Made by a program: the position numbers and the translations under genes. From NCBI GenBank assembly GCA_030684645.1, contig JAUXUF010000128.1:1-59299 (forward strand): a stretch of DNA of 59,299 bases. Reading direction: 5' to 3'. The notes under the pieces are model-generated. The model saw only the letters and a program-made list of their open reading frames with translations, had not been told where the DNA came from and did no database searches. The DNA comes from Bacteroidota bacterium. Its GTDB lineage: Bacteria > Bacteroidota > Bacteroidia > Bacteroidales > Prolixibacteraceae. Positions 9,401 through 18,225 of this stretch are shown in pieces (the first letter of the stretch is position 1; each line of letters begins with the position of its first letter).

Positions 9401-9445
9401 TCAGGATTGATAGGTCCTGTGAGGATTTTGATAAAAGAAAAATAA
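6410..9445 (+). CDS. GH106-family glycoside hydrolase, probable alpha-L-rhamnosidase lipoprotein
   Basis: Large exported enzyme of 1011 residues. The N-terminus is a signal peptide ending in ITIVCCS, a probable lipobox, so it should be anchored in a membrane. Family marks include GVYWYFMDGNMSKEAMTKDL followed by MKKVGIGNLVFLE near the start, the HMDSWEMGAQNWTPRFREEF block at about 335-355, which is very typical of GH106, and a C-terminal galactose-binding-like region with LDLGEVFNLARIWVNGKDMG. GH106 enzymes known to date release L-rhamnose from pectins such as rhamnogalacturonan and from related glycans. It is 19 bases after the SGNH hydrolase. Catalytic glutamates were not assigned by alignment. 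Confidence 0.88.
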   Translation: MNRRKLFLLALVAIGWITIVCCSLPENDGQTAAYLKKAFLNPPESARPGVYWYFMDGNMSKEAMTKDLESMKKVGIGNLVFLEVNVGIPRGPVDFLSDEWQDLFKHAVREAERLGIAITLGVGPGWSGSGGPWVSGKESMQHLVSGSIQVSENDKEKIVLPKPDPKKPYFGEGGFTPELRKRWIDYYEDVAVLAFPTPSGNFKIEDIDEKALYYREPYTSKVGVKQFLPSRANYVEPVKGTAISQDQIIDITRFLAPDGTLNWKVPEGNWTIMRLGNRNNGAVTRPAPMPGLGFEADKMDTTAINAHLANFTGKLFQKIGVPDKNLQGGLKMLHMDSWEMGAQNWTPRFREEFKKRRGYDPLPYYPVYSGLVVESLEKSERFLWDLRQTAQELVIENHAIHLKKYGQKYNLGFSIEPYDMNPTADMELGAVADVPMCEFWSKGYGFNSSFSCIQAASIAHVNGQPVVAAEAFTAHKEDWKQNPGSMKNQGDWAFAAGINRFVYHTFQHQYLNDDLKPGMTMGPYGVHWDRSQTWWPMADGYHRYITRCSYILRQGRTEADILYLTPEGAPHVFRAPATSLTEDPILPDRKGYNFDGCSPSQLLTASVNDNQIVFPGGASYRILVMPDVETMTPALLDKIESLVKAGAVIVGNPPRKSPSLVNYPECDNQVAAIAQSVWGAFNPPAEVSEIQVGKGKILWGGAFSNIKLPELYPNYDATAELLKKMGVEQDFVSTGPVRYTHRTQTDLDIYFVSNKTKETVNSRCTFRASKGTPELWDPLTGDIRALPDYKMQKGRMQIMLQFESYQSYFIVFSKGKKKQSGAKNFSKPEIFMEVKSPWNVSFDPKWGGPKNVIFTQLDDWIRRPEDGIKYYSGIAVYHNSIQLPEKFVSDKNSELFLDLGEVFNLARIWVNGKDMGVVWTPPFRLKISDALIAGNNLIEIEVANLWPNRLIGDENFPDDGIKNHKWPDWLINNQSRTSGRYTFTMAKFYEKDSELLKSGLIGPVRILIKEK

Positions 9446-9448
9446 GGC

Positions 9449-9484
9449 ACCATCCCCAGCCCTTCTCCAAAAAGGGGAAGGGAG
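9449..9484. repeat. REP-like hairpin, copy 1
   Basis: A 9-pair stem (9460-9468 with 9474-9482, one G-U, 5-base A loop) within the sequence CATCCCCAGCCCTTCTCC. The same element recurs at 11117-11150. It follows the GH106 gene by four bases and could act as an RNA-stabilising or attenuating hairpin inside the operon. Confidence 0.6.
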
Positions 9485-9558
9485 TTTGGTTGCTGAAGAT
9501 ATCGACGATTTGTGCATTGATGAACAATCATGATTCCGGAGGAGTCAGATATTTGTAG

Positions 9559-9578
9559 CCCCGGCTTTTAAGCCGGGG
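9559..9578. repeat. GC-rich palindrome (REP-like)
   Basis: CCCCGGCTT (9559-9567) pairs exactly with 9570-9578 across a two-base loop. It is the second palindrome in the 241-base gap between the GH106 gene and the isomerase-like gene; the remainder of the gap shows no gene. Confidence 0.7.
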
Positions 9579-9686
9579 AAGAATAAAGGGATGTAACAAG
9601 GCGCATCTGCAAATCAAATTTGAAAAGAAAACGCTGTATGCGCCGCAACGAAAACGCTGCTTGAAATAAATTATAAAATTCGATAA

Positions 9687-11099
9687 ATGACAAAAGTAGG
9701 ATTATTTGGAATTGGCCTCGACACCTATTGGGCCCAATTCGACGGATTGCTCGGCAATCTGTGCGCCTATCAGGAACAAATCAAAGACAGAATCTCCGGA
9801 TTTGGCGTTGAAGTGGCTGATGCCGGAATGGTGGACAACCCCATGAAAGCACGTGAGGCTTCCGATTTTCTGAAAATGCAGGATGTTGAAATCGTTTTTC
9901 TTTATGTGTCAACCTATGCACTTTCTTCAACTGTTTTGCCGGTGGCGCAAAAGCTGAAAGTTCCGGTGGTGATCCTGAATTTGCAACCGGTAGCTGAACT
10001 CGATTACGAAGCGTTCAATAAACTGGGCGATCGCGGCAAAATGACCGGTGTGTGGCTCGAACATTGCCAGGCCTGCTCGGTTCCCGAAATTGCCAGTGTG
10101 TTCAACCGTTCCGGAATTCAATATGACTTTGTCACCGGATATCTTCAGGATGAAGAGGCATGGCAGGAAATTGAAGCATGGACGGAGGCAGCCCGGGTTG
10201 CAGCTGCCATCAGGAATAACCGTTTGGGAGTGCTGGGCCATTATTACGGCGGAATGCTCGATGTTTACACCGACCTGACCAAACAATCGGCTGTTTTTGG
10301 TACTCACATCGAATTGCTCGAAATGTGTGAACTAAAAAAATACAGGGACGATGTGACTGAACTTGAGGTTTCGACAAAAATTCAGGAATTTAACAAGGCC
10401 TTTGATGTAGCTCCGGAATGCGAAACCGCAGAAATTGAACGAGCTGCGCGAACTTCCGTGGCTTTGGATAAGTTGGTCAAAAACCGGAATCTGGGTTCGA
10501 TGGCCTATTACTACGAAGGAGAACCGGGCAACGAATACGAAAATATAGTGACTTCGTTTATTGCGGGAAACACACTTTTAACGGGTAAAAACATTCCGGT
10601 TGCGGGTGAATGTGAAGTGAAAAATGCGCAGGCTATGAAAATTATGGCTGAATTTGGCGCCGGTGGATCGTTTTCCGAATTTTACCTGATGGATTTTAAA
10701 GACGATGTGGTGATGTTGGGTCACGATGGACCTGCCCATTTTGCCATTGCCGAGGGACGTGTCAGACTGGTGCCACTCCCAATGTATCACGGAAAACCGG
10801 GAAAGGGTTTGTCCATACAAATGACAGTGAAACACGGACCGGTTACCTTACTTTCGGTAGTTGAAGGTAATGACGGGGTTTTTCTGCTTGTTGCTGAAGG
10901 CGAATCTGTTGCCGGGCCGGTACTCGAAATCGGAAATACGAACAGCCGTTACCGCTTCTCCATTGGCGCAAAAAGATTCATGAACGAATGGTCGAAACAA
11001 GGACCGGCACACCATTGTGCCATTGGGGTTGGTCATATTGCTAATAAAGTTGAGAAACTGGGTAAGATTCTGGGAATTAATGTGGTGAAGATATGCTAG
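9687..11099 (+). CDS. L-fucose/L-arabinose isomerase-family protein
   Basis: Cytoplasmic protein of 470 residues, no signal peptide. It resembles the L-arabinose/L-fucose isomerase superfamily: MTKVGLFGIGLDTYWAQF at the N-terminus, a Rossmann-like first half with VEIVFLYVSTYALSSTVLP, then FIAGNTLLTGKNIPVAGECE and DFKDDVVMLGHDGPAHFAIAE, where the metal-binding Glu/His residues of the family lie (about residues 305-355), and a C-terminal GKGLSIQMTVKHGPVTLLSV block. Together with the secreted hydrolases it may convert a released deoxy-sugar or pentose to its ketose. Note that L-rhamnose isomerase proper is a different family, so the substrate is open. The final CAIGVGH segment is typical for the family. 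Confidence 0.82.
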   Translation: MTKVGLFGIGLDTYWAQFDGLLGNLCAYQEQIKDRISGFGVEVADAGMVDNPMKAREASDFLKMQDVEIVFLYVSTYALSSTVLPVAQKLKVPVVILNLQPVAELDYEAFNKLGDRGKMTGVWLEHCQACSVPEIASVFNRSGIQYDFVTGYLQDEEAWQEIEAWTEAARVAAAIRNNRLGVLGHYYGGMLDVYTDLTKQSAVFGTHIELLEMCELKKYRDDVTELEVSTKIQEFNKAFDVAPECETAEIERAARTSVALDKLVKNRNLGSMAYYYEGEPGNEYENIVTSFIAGNTLLTGKNIPVAGECEVKNAQAMKIMAEFGAGGSFSEFYLMDFKDDVVMLGHDGPAHFAIAEGRVRLVPLPMYHGKPGKGLSIQMTVKHGPVTLLSVVEGNDGVFLLVAEGESVAGPVLEIGNTNSRYRFSIGAKRFMNEWSKQGPAHHCAIGVGHIANKVEKLGKILGINVVKIC

Positions 11100-11116
11100 C
11101 TTTATAACATGTAGGC

Positions 11117-11150
11117 CCATCCCCAACCCTTCCCCAAACGGGGAAGGGAG
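11117..11150. repeat. REP-like hairpin, copy 2
   Basis: Perfect 9-pair stem (11127-11135 with 11140-11148, loop AAAC), sharing the flanking CATCCCCA..CCCTTC..CC pattern of copy 1 at 9449-9484. A further G/C-run motif (CCCCCGTTTTGGGGG, then a second GGGGG run) lies at 11221-11245. The 170-base gap 11100-11269 shows no gene. Confidence 0.65.
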
Positions 11151-11269
11151 TCAGGCAATCGATATTTTTAAAGTTTGATCATTGAAACGAGAATTAACCA
11201 AGTATGCGATATCCAAAAGTCCCCCGTTTTGGGGGATTTAGGGGGCTTTTAACCTAAATACTAACAAAC

Positions 11270-14200
11270 ATGAAAAAAACAAACCTAATCATCATCACCG
11301 GAATCATTCTGTTACTTGTTGCCACTCTGGGTTGCAGCAAAAAACCGGTTCCGGAAGGCATTCAGACAACTTCCGAACTTAAAAAGCTGTTTGCCGATCC
11401 GCCTTCAGATTACCGGAGCGCACCGCTTTGGGACTGGAACGAACAGGTCTCGGAAGAAGGCATTGATTTCCAGATGAAGGAATTTAAGAAAGCCGGCATT
11501 GGCGGTGTATTTGTTCATCCGCGCCCTGGTCTGATCACTGAATATCTCTCGGAAGAATGGTTTCACCTGTTCGATTATGCCGTTCAGAAAGGGAAAGAAC
11601 TTGGAATGAAAGTCTGGATATACGACGAAAACTCCTATCCTTCCGGTTTTGCAGGTGGTCATGTTCCGGTAGAAATGCCCGATTCGTATCAGAATGGAAC
11701 CGGCCTGAAAATGGAAATTCAGGAGGTATTGGAAGTGGTGCCGTCAGATACAGTTGCCGTGGTTCTGAAAAAAACCGATACCGGATTTACAGATATAACC
11801 GCTGCGATTGAAACGGAGAAAGGACAAACCGGTACGTATTATATTTTTCGGAAAACGTATCCTGCAAAATCACCCTGGTATGGTGGATTCACTTATGTCG
11901 ATCTGATATATAAAGGCGTAACCGAAAAGTTCATCGACATTACAATGACTAGAGGATACGAACGTAACAAGGCCGATTTTGGGAAGACTTTAATGGGAAG
12001 TTTTACCGATGAACCTAATCTGGAAGCAGCCATGTCGAAGGGCACCATGTTGCGCTGGACGCCCGATTTATGGGATGTGTTTCAGCAGCGTTGGGGTTAC
12101 GATTTGAAAATAAACCTGCCTTCCCTGGTTGAAGAAACCGGTAACTGGAAGAAAGTCCGTCACGATTTTTATGAGACGCTTTTGGAAATGTTTGTCGATC
12201 GCTGGGCCAAACCCTGGAGCAAATACTGCGACGCCAATGGGTTACGATGGACCGGCCATTACTGGGAACATGGCTGGCCGGTTCCAACCGATGGGATCGA
12301 TGAATCTGCCTTTTACATCTGGCATCAGCAACCAGGTGTTGATATGCTTGGGAACCGCATGGACTCCCTTGGCTTGGGCGGACAATTTGGAAATGACCGC
12401 GCTGTTCGCGAGTTGAGGAGCGCCGCCAACATGGCCGGAAGAATGCGCACTTTGAGCGAAACTTATGGTGGCGGTGGCTGGGAAATGAATTTCGAAACGC
12501 AGAAGCGATTGGTAGATTGGGAAACAGTGCTTGGCGTTAATTTTGTCAATCAGCACCTTTCGTATTACAGCCTGAAGGGAGTGCGCAAGTTTGATTACCC
12601 GCCTTCATTTTCATACCACGAACCCTGGTGGGACCATTATAAATTAATGGGCGATTACATTGGCCGGGTGAGCATGGCCATGTCATCCGGACAGCAAATC
12701 AACCAAACACTGGTGCTTCAGCCCAACACTTCAGCCTGGATGTATTTTTCGAGAAAAGATAAAAATCCGACGATTAATACTATTAAGGACGGGTTTAAAA
12801 ACTTTGTTTATCGTATGGAACAGCAACATCTGGAATACGACCTCGGATCGGAAAATGTGCTGAAAGTACTGGGAAGTGTGCAAGACCATAAACTTCGTGT
12901 CGGGCATCGTGATTATTCACTGGTGGTAATTCCGGCCGAAATGGAAAATATCGATCAGACTACGTTTGACATGTTGCAGAAATACCTCGAAAAAGGGGGC
13001 AAACTGCTGTCATTTAACCGGAATATTTCACTCCTCGACGGAGCCGAATCGTCCAAAGTGAACGAGTTGGCTGCCAAATATCCCGAACAATGGGTGGTTG
13101 CTGATAACCTGAATGAACCGACCGCGTTGAAAATGCTCACTCACGACGACTTTACAATGATCGACCGCACCCGGAATGGCATGTTGTATCATCAACGAAG
13201 GATTTTCGATGACGGGGAACTGCTTTTTGTAGTGAATTCGAATCCAACGAAAAAGGCCAGTACTGAAATCACTGTTAAGGGAAAATACGTTTCCAGGCTC
13301 GATCTGGTCTCGGGGAAAATTTACGCTTATCCGGCGAAGGCTGAAAATGGTAAAGTTTCGGTTCAAATCGACCTCGACCCGGTTGGAAGCGCAATGTTTG
13401 TGGTGAGCAATGAGAAACCAACCGAACCGGAATACACCCCGGTTTCAGGAGTAGAGACGGTGGTAGAAAGTACCTCTCCTGTGTCGGTAAAACGTGAATC
13501 AGACAACATCATGATGGTGAATTACCTCGATCTGAAAACGGCCAAAACAGATCAAAAAGATGTTTATTTCATGAATGCGCTGATTGGTTTGTTCAACGAA
13601 AATGGCGTTCAAATCGGTAATCCATGGCAGCATAAAATTCAGTACAAGAAAGATTATCTGGCGCTCGATTCACTTTTTAAAGATGGTTCTGGTTTTGAGG
13701 CCAGCTATCATTTTCAGCTTAATCCAAATTTGAATGCTGAGGCAATGAAATCCATTCGTGCGGTGGTGGAACGCCCCGAATTGTGGCAGGTAAGAATCAA
13801 CGGCCAAGCCGTTTCAAAGACTGAAGGAAGCCATTGGATTGATCAGGAATTCCCGATGTATGCCATTGGCCAATATCTGAAATCCGGAAAAAATACACTG
13901 ACCATCACATCGCCACGAATGCATATTCTGGCCGAAGTGATGCCAATTTATCTGCTGGGGGACTTCCTTGTAAAACCAGCTAAACAAGGTTTTGAAATAA
14001 CCGGAGGTGAAATCAGCACTTTAGGTTCGTGGCGGGAAGCAGGCCTTCCTTTCTATTCGCAAAAAGTAGCTTATTCACAATCGTTCAGCGTGGCGAAATC
14101 CTCCGGAGCCAATTATAAAGTGAAACTGAATAATTGGAATGGATCAGTGGCCGAAGTCTGGGTAAACAACGAGCCTGCCGGACTGATTGCCTGGCAGCCG

Positions 14201-14422
14201 GATGAACTGGACGTGACTTCGTTATTGAAGGAAGGTGCCAACGAAATTACGGTAAAAGTTATTGGCAGCTTGAAAAACACGTTCGGCTTCTTTTACAAAC
14301 CAAACAACGACTGGATCTTTGGTCCGCACTCCTGGAATGATGCGCCTGAAAAAATACCCTCAGCCTCCGAATATTTCCTGATGGATTATGGACTCATGGA
14401 GCCATTCAGCCTGGTAAAATAA
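11270..14422 (+). CDS. GH106-like glycoside hydrolase lipoprotein
   Basis: Exported protein of 1050 residues with a lipoprotein signal peptide (LLLVATLGCSKKP). Its start resembles the GH106 catalytic barrel more distantly than the gene at 6410: SAPLWDWNEQVSEEGIDFQM, then FKKAGIGGVFVHPRPGLITE and MKVWIYDENSYPSGFAGG, later SFTDEPNLEAA and HYWEHGWPVPTDGID. The C-terminal 150 residues form a galactose-binding-like, beta-rich domain (NWNGSVAEVWVNNEPAGL, then LDVTSLLKEGANEITVKVIG) as in GH2-type sugar-binding domains. It probably cleaves a terminal deoxy-sugar or related residue in the same glycan as the first enzyme, but the specificity cannot be read here. No SusC/SusD pair is present nearby. Confidence 0.8.
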   Translation: MKKTNLIIITGIILLLVATLGCSKKPVPEGIQTTSELKKLFADPPSDYRSAPLWDWNEQVSEEGIDFQMKEFKKAGIGGVFVHPRPGLITEYLSEEWFHLFDYAVQKGKELGMKVWIYDENSYPSGFAGGHVPVEMPDSYQNGTGLKMEIQEVLEVVPSDTVAVVLKKTDTGFTDITAAIETEKGQTGTYYIFRKTYPAKSPWYGGFTYVDLIYKGVTEKFIDITMTRGYERNKADFGKTLMGSFTDEPNLEAAMSKGTMLRWTPDLWDVFQQRWGYDLKINLPSLVEETGNWKKVRHDFYETLLEMFVDRWAKPWSKYCDANGLRWTGHYWEHGWPVPTDGIDESAFYIWHQQPGVDMLGNRMDSLGLGGQFGNDRAVRELRSAANMAGRMRTLSETYGGGGWEMNFETQKRLVDWETVLGVNFVNQHLSYYSLKGVRKFDYPPSFSYHEPWWDHYKLMGDYIGRVSMAMSSGQQINQTLVLQPNTSAWMYFSRKDKNPTINTIKDGFKNFVYRMEQQHLEYDLGSENVLKVLGSVQDHKLRVGHRDYSLVVIPAEMENIDQTTFDMLQKYLEKGGKLLSFNRNISLLDGAESSKVNELAAKYPEQWVVADNLNEPTALKMLTHDDFTMIDRTRNGMLYHQRRIFDDGELLFVVNSNPTKKASTEITVKGKYVSRLDLVSGKIYAYPAKAENGKVSVQIDLDPVGSAMFVVSNEKPTEPEYTPVSGVETVVESTSPVSVKRESDNIMMVNYLDLKTAKTDQKDVYFMNALIGLFNENGVQIGNPWQHKIQYKKDYLALDSLFKDGSGFEASYHFQLNPNLNAEAMKSIRAVVERPELWQVRINGQAVSKTEGSHWIDQEFPMYAIGQYLKSGKNTLTITSPRMHILAEVMPIYLLGDFLVKPAKQGFEITGGEISTLGSWREAGLPFYSQKVAYSQSFSVAKSSGANYKVKLNNWNGSVAEVWVNNEPAGLIAWQPDELDVTSLLKEGANEITVKVIGSLKNTFGFFYKPNNDWIFGPHSWNDAPEKIPSASEYFLMDYGLMEPFSLVK

Positions 14423-14505
14423 AAAGGAACCTGGCTGAATGAATATCAGATGACGAAGTTAGACCCATCGAGGAATTATTGGATGAAATTCAATGATATT
14501 TGGTT

Positions 14506-15231
14506 TTAACTGATCTTTTCTGCTGCATCTTCATCAAGATACCAGCTGGTTTCACCAAAATTGGGAGCAATATAAAAGGCCGGGTATTGCCCGGCATCTT
14601 TTTGATTGCCGGTAATCTGAGCAATCCGTTCTGCTTTGCCTCTGCCTGTGACCAGAAAATATACTTTATTGGCATTATTGATGGTCTTTCCGGTGAGTGT
14701 AACCCGTTTCTGACCACTTTGCGGATGTGCAGCCACTTCACAAATACGAACTGATTCAAGCAGTTTCAGGTGGTTGGGGAAGATCGACGCAGTGTGACCG
14801 TCATCGCCCATTCCCAGAATAATCAAATCGAAAACCGGCCAGCCGTTACGTTGAGTCAAACTTTCCCTGATTTGTTCAGAGTAGGAAACTGCTTCCGGTT
14901 CAGGATCATTCTCACCTTTGATGCGGTGAATGTTTTTTTCAGGAATTAAAATCTGAGCAAAAAGCAGTTTCTGGGCCACTCCGAAATTACTTTCGGGATG
15001 AGCAGACGGAACCATCCGCTCATCGACCCACCAAAAATGAACGTTTTGCCAAAGTGCTGAACCGGCATATTTTTCGGCCAATACTTTAAATAATAAATCG
15101 GGTGATTTCCCTCCTGAAATAGCTAAATGGAAAGGTTTCCCGATGTGATGGCTGATTAAATTCATCAGATGATCAGCAAATTGATCAGCCAGGTCTTCCG
15201 GAGATTTGAAAATATGAAGATTATTTTTCAT
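14506..15231 (-). CDS. pgl: 6-phosphogluconolactonase
   Basis: Cytoplasmic enzyme of 241 residues that hydrolyses 6-phosphogluconolactone, step two of the oxidative pentose-phosphate pathway. The glucosamine-6-phosphate isomerase/6PGL fold is marked by FHLAISGGKSPDLLF, VHFWWVDERMVPSAHPESN and LIILGMGDDGHTASIFP, which hold the phosphate- and substrate-binding residues. It starts 41 bases after the end of zwf, the gene for the preceding step, so the two form an operon. Length and motifs are normal. Confidence 0.95.
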   Translation of the reverse strand: MKNNLHIFKSPEDLADQFADHLMNLISHHIGKPFHLAISGGKSPDLLFKVLAEKYAGSALWQNVHFWWVDERMVPSAHPESNFGVAQKLLFAQILIPEKNIHRIKGENDPEPEAVSYSEQIRESLTQRNGWPVFDLIILGMGDDGHTASIFPNHLKLLESVRICEVAAHPQSGQKRVTLTGKTINNANKVYFLVTGRGKAERIAQITGNQKDAGQYPAFYIAPNFGETSWYLDEDAAEKIS

Positions 15232-15272
15232 CGCATGGCAGCATTAATTTGGAAGTTGAAATCTGGAATTCG

Positions 15273-16784
15273 CTACAGTTCACAGTACTCCCCATCGTGT
15301 GCCAGATTTTTACACGGATATCTCCACATTCCATTTTCCATGAGCTGGTCAACCACTTCGGGGCCCCATGTTCCGGCAGGATAACCGTAAATCGGGATAT
15401 CCGGATTGTTTTGCCAGGCATCCAGGATAGGCTGGACAAATTCCCATGCTTCTTCGACAGCATCACCACGGGCGTACAAGGTAGCATCTCCTTGCATACA
15501 ATCGAGCAATAAACGTCCGTATGCCGAAGGAAGATAAACGTCAGATAGTTCACTGTAGTGAAAATCCATGTTTACAGTTTGCACGCGAAACCCTGCGCCT
15601 GGCACTTTCATCCCAATTTTCAGGAGAATACCTTCGTCGGGCTGAATGCGAAGCACAAGTTGATTATTTACCGGATTTGTACTGGCCTGATTTCCGAACA
15701 GATGATGCGGGGTATTTTTGAAATGAATGACCACTTCGGTAACTCGGGCTGGCAATTTTTTGCCTGTCCGGATGTAAAACGGAACACCTGCCCACCTGAA
15801 ATTGTCGATGTAGAATTTCATGGCTAAGAAAGTTTCCGTTCTGGAAAGCGGATCAACACCATGTTCTTCGCGGTATCCTTTGATGAGTTCCTGACCAATG
15901 TGTGATTGGGTATATTGTCCACGGATCACATGATTGGCAACGTCTTCCTGGCTGATCGGACGCAGCGATTGAAAAACCTTCAGAATTTCATTACGGATCG
16001 CATCAGCTTCAATGACCACAGGAGGTTCCATACCTACCAGTCCGACCAATTGCATCAGGTGATTTTGAACCATATCGCGCATGGCGCCCGAATGGTCGTA
16101 ATACCCGCCACGGTCTTCCACTCCAAGTGTTTCGGCTGAAGTGATTTCGATGTGATGAATGAAATTATGGTTCCAGATGGGTTCGAAAATACCGTTCGAA
16201 AAGCGGGTCACCAGCATATTCTGAACGGTTTCCTTTCCCAGGTAATGATCGATGCGGTACAATTGATCTTCCTTGAAATAATTGAGCAGATTTTTATTGA
16301 GTTCCTTTGCGCTGTTCATGTTGGTTCCAAATGGTTTCTCAATAATTAAGCGTTTAAATCCGTTGGAAGAATCGCTTAACCCAACCTCGGCCAGGCTTTG
16401 AGGAATAATCTGATATAAATTTGGCGGAGTGGACAAATAATAGATATAATTTTGGGGAATCGTCCAGGTTTGGCAGAGTGATTCCAATCTTGATTTCAGA
16501 ACAGGAAATTCCGTTGCATCAACTGTCGAAAGTGGTTGATAATACAGATGGATCAGAAATTCGTCAATGTCTTTTTGATTTTGCGGTGTATGCGGTAAAA
16601 ACTCTTTCATTTTTTCCCTGAAACTCGGATCAGAAAGTTCAGTTCTGGATACTCCAAGAACAGCAAAATTTTCAGGCAGAAGATTTTGAGTATGCAATTC
16701 GTATAATGCAGGTATCAATTTTCGTTTGGTCAGGTCGCCCGATGCGCCGAAGATGACCAGAATATGTGATTCAGAGTGTTTCAT
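15273..16784 (-). CDS. zwf: Glucose-6-phosphate 1-dehydrogenase
   Basis: Enzyme of 503 residues that oxidises glucose 6-phosphate and makes NADPH, the entry step of the oxidative pentose-phosphate pathway. The Rossmann motif is IFGASGDLTKRKL (about residues 10-22); the active-site signature RIDHYLGKE (about 178-186) carries the catalytic His and Lys region. The C-terminal domain contains FYIRTGKKLP and WEFVQPILDAW. It is first of a zwf-pgl operon; gnd is not in the window. The 142 bases upstream hold no gene and no clear TAnnTTTG element. Confidence 0.97.
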   Translation of the reverse strand: MKHSESHILVIFGASGDLTKRKLIPALYELHTQNLLPENFAVLGVSRTELSDPSFREKMKEFLPHTPQNQKDIDEFLIHLYYQPLSTVDATEFPVLKSRLESLCQTWTIPQNYIYYLSTPPNLYQIIPQSLAEVGLSDSSNGFKRLIIEKPFGTNMNSAKELNKNLLNYFKEDQLYRIDHYLGKETVQNMLVTRFSNGIFEPIWNHNFIHHIEITSAETLGVEDRGGYYDHSGAMRDMVQNHLMQLVGLVGMEPPVVIEADAIRNEILKVFQSLRPISQEDVANHVIRGQYTQSHIGQELIKGYREEHGVDPLSRTETFLAMKFYIDNFRWAGVPFYIRTGKKLPARVTEVVIHFKNTPHHLFGNQASTNPVNNQLVLRIQPDEGILLKIGMKVPGAGFRVQTVNMDFHYSELSDVYLPSAYGRLLLDCMQGDATLYARGDAVEEAWEFVQPILDAWQNNPDIPIYGYPAGTWGPEVVDQLMENGMWRYPCKNLAHDGEYCEL

Positions 16785-16926
16785 GCAGTACTTTTTAACT
16801 TTCAGGATGAAATAATAGTAACAAAACGTAAAAGCCCAAATTTGATTGCGGAAAAATATAATTTCCGGATGATAAATGGATCAGATTGCCAAATAAAATT
16901 CAAGATATTTCTGATTTCAGCCAGGT

Positions 16927-17559
16927 TTATAGATTATCGGTTACCCAAACTATGCAATGATCGGCAAAAGATCGAAAATGAAGCTGATAGATCGATTCCT
17001 TCCTTTCGGCTGTGAACCGGACTGAAAAATGATTTTCCAGTTCAGGGTTAAACGGTGAAACGTGGATTTGTTGCCTGAATTCGACTCCTTCTTCAGGAAC
17101 CAACTTGAAAACGGATTCTTTGGCACACCAGTAAAGGCATTGCAACAGAGGATTTTGTGCAACCTGTATCAATTCATCTGCAGAGAGATATCTTTTTTCT
17201 ATCGGGTTGTAATTCCGGGTCATATCTTCAATGTCAATTCCCACATTCAGATGCTCATGGAGAATAACTGCAACAAAATAGCGTGAATGACTGATGGATA
17301 GATGTTTGTATCGGCGATGGTTCAGAATTGGCTGACCTGTTCCCAAATACGAAATCGTGAATTCTGATCCAATTAATTGATTGATTAAAGCACGTGTAGC
17401 CAGCCATTCTACCTTTCTTTTTTCGTGGGTATATTGCTGAAATGACCGATCGGCCAGTTCTTCCGGAGAAAAACCGGGAAGCAAATCGACGGATGTTTCC
17501 ACAAGTTCCCATATTCCGATTAATCCGTTCTGTATTGATATGGTTTTAAACAGGGGCAT
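16927..17559 (-). CDS. 4'-phosphopantetheinyl transferase superfamily protein
   Basis: Enzyme of 210 residues, probably Sfp-like, that moves phosphopantetheine from CoA to a carrier protein. Family motifs are HLSISHSRYFVAV, the Mg-binding VGIDIEDM (about residues 110-117) and WCAKESVFKLV (about 146-156). Its ATG directly follows the stop codon of gldD (TAAATG), so translation is coupled to it, although no functional link between gliding and carrier modification is implied by the sequence. The partner carrier (acyl carrier protein or a synthetase) is not encoded in the window. Confidence 0.9.
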   Translation of the reverse strand: MPLFKTISIQNGLIGIWELVETSVDLLPGFSPEELADRSFQQYTHEKRKVEWLATRALINQLIGSEFTISYLGTGQPILNHRRYKHLSISHSRYFVAVILHEHLNVGIDIEDMTRNYNPIEKRYLSADELIQVAQNPLLQCLYWCAKESVFKLVPEEGVEFRQQIHVSPFNPELENHFSVRFTAERKESIYQLHFRSFADHCIVWVTDNL

Positions 17560-18138
17560 TTAGTGGGTCCATTCGGTGGTTTCAATTAAATGGATCACAT
17601 CGGGAGTCAGAAAATCGATCACCGGACGAAGGGAGTCGATGTTGGGAACTTCACGGAGATACAATGCTCCCCGCAGGAAGTGATCGGTGCTGTCGGTCAG
17701 GTAAAACTGGAGAGGCGAAGCTGCATTGCCATCGATCAGATAGATGGTTCCATATACTTTCTTTTCAGGATTCACATAAATCCTTTCGTTTATAGCATCG
17801 GCCTTTTTAGAATGTTTGTAGGCCAAGGTATAGGAGTCTAACATTAATTTTGCAAGGTTATTTTCCACCCTTTTATAGCTGATGTTTACCTCTGCTTTGT
17901 GTGCTGGCACTTTCAGGTTAATCCAGAAAGGTTCGGCCAACCGATCGTGATCGGGTACCACTTTGCTGTACCCCGGTATTTCAAACCGATAGGGTAAAGC
18001 AGTTGAATCGAACTCGTGATAGGATTTTTCCTGAAAGGTGATGCGAAAAAATCCATGAGGTTTTGGAACATAGTCCTTTTTACACGAAAGGGCCGTCAAA
18101 AGGACAATTGTGGATAGAAGGCAAAGGTGTTTTCGCAT
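17560..18138 (-). CDS. gldD: Gliding motility lipoprotein GldD
   Basis: Lipoprotein of about 192 residues. The signal peptide ends TIVLLTALSCKKDYVPKP, and the CKKDYVPKP lipobox region followed by FFRITF is highly characteristic of GldD. In gliding Bacteroidota GldD is needed for gliding and for type IX secretion; homologues persist in non-gliding members. The start at 18138 (MRKHLCLL) gives a clean signal peptide; an in-frame ATG at 18153 would add five residues. It lies 72-87 bases downstream of gldE on the same strand, the usual gldE-gldD partnership. Confidence 0.92.
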   Translation of the reverse strand: MRKHLCLLSTIVLLTALSCKKDYVPKPHGFFRITFQEKSYHEFDSTALPYRFEIPGYSKVVPDHDRLAEPFWINLKVPAHKAEVNISYKRVENNLAKLMLDSYTLAYKHSKKADAINERIYVNPEKKVYGTIYLIDGNAASPLQFYLTDSTDHFLRGALYLREVPNIDSLRPVIDFLTPDVIHLIETTEWTH

Positions 18139-18225
18139 TGTTTTTAAGGTCATAACAATTAAAATCAGGTAAACTGAAGTTGGGATTTTGTGTCATCACA
18201 ACCTGGTCTATCCTTTACCTTGACT

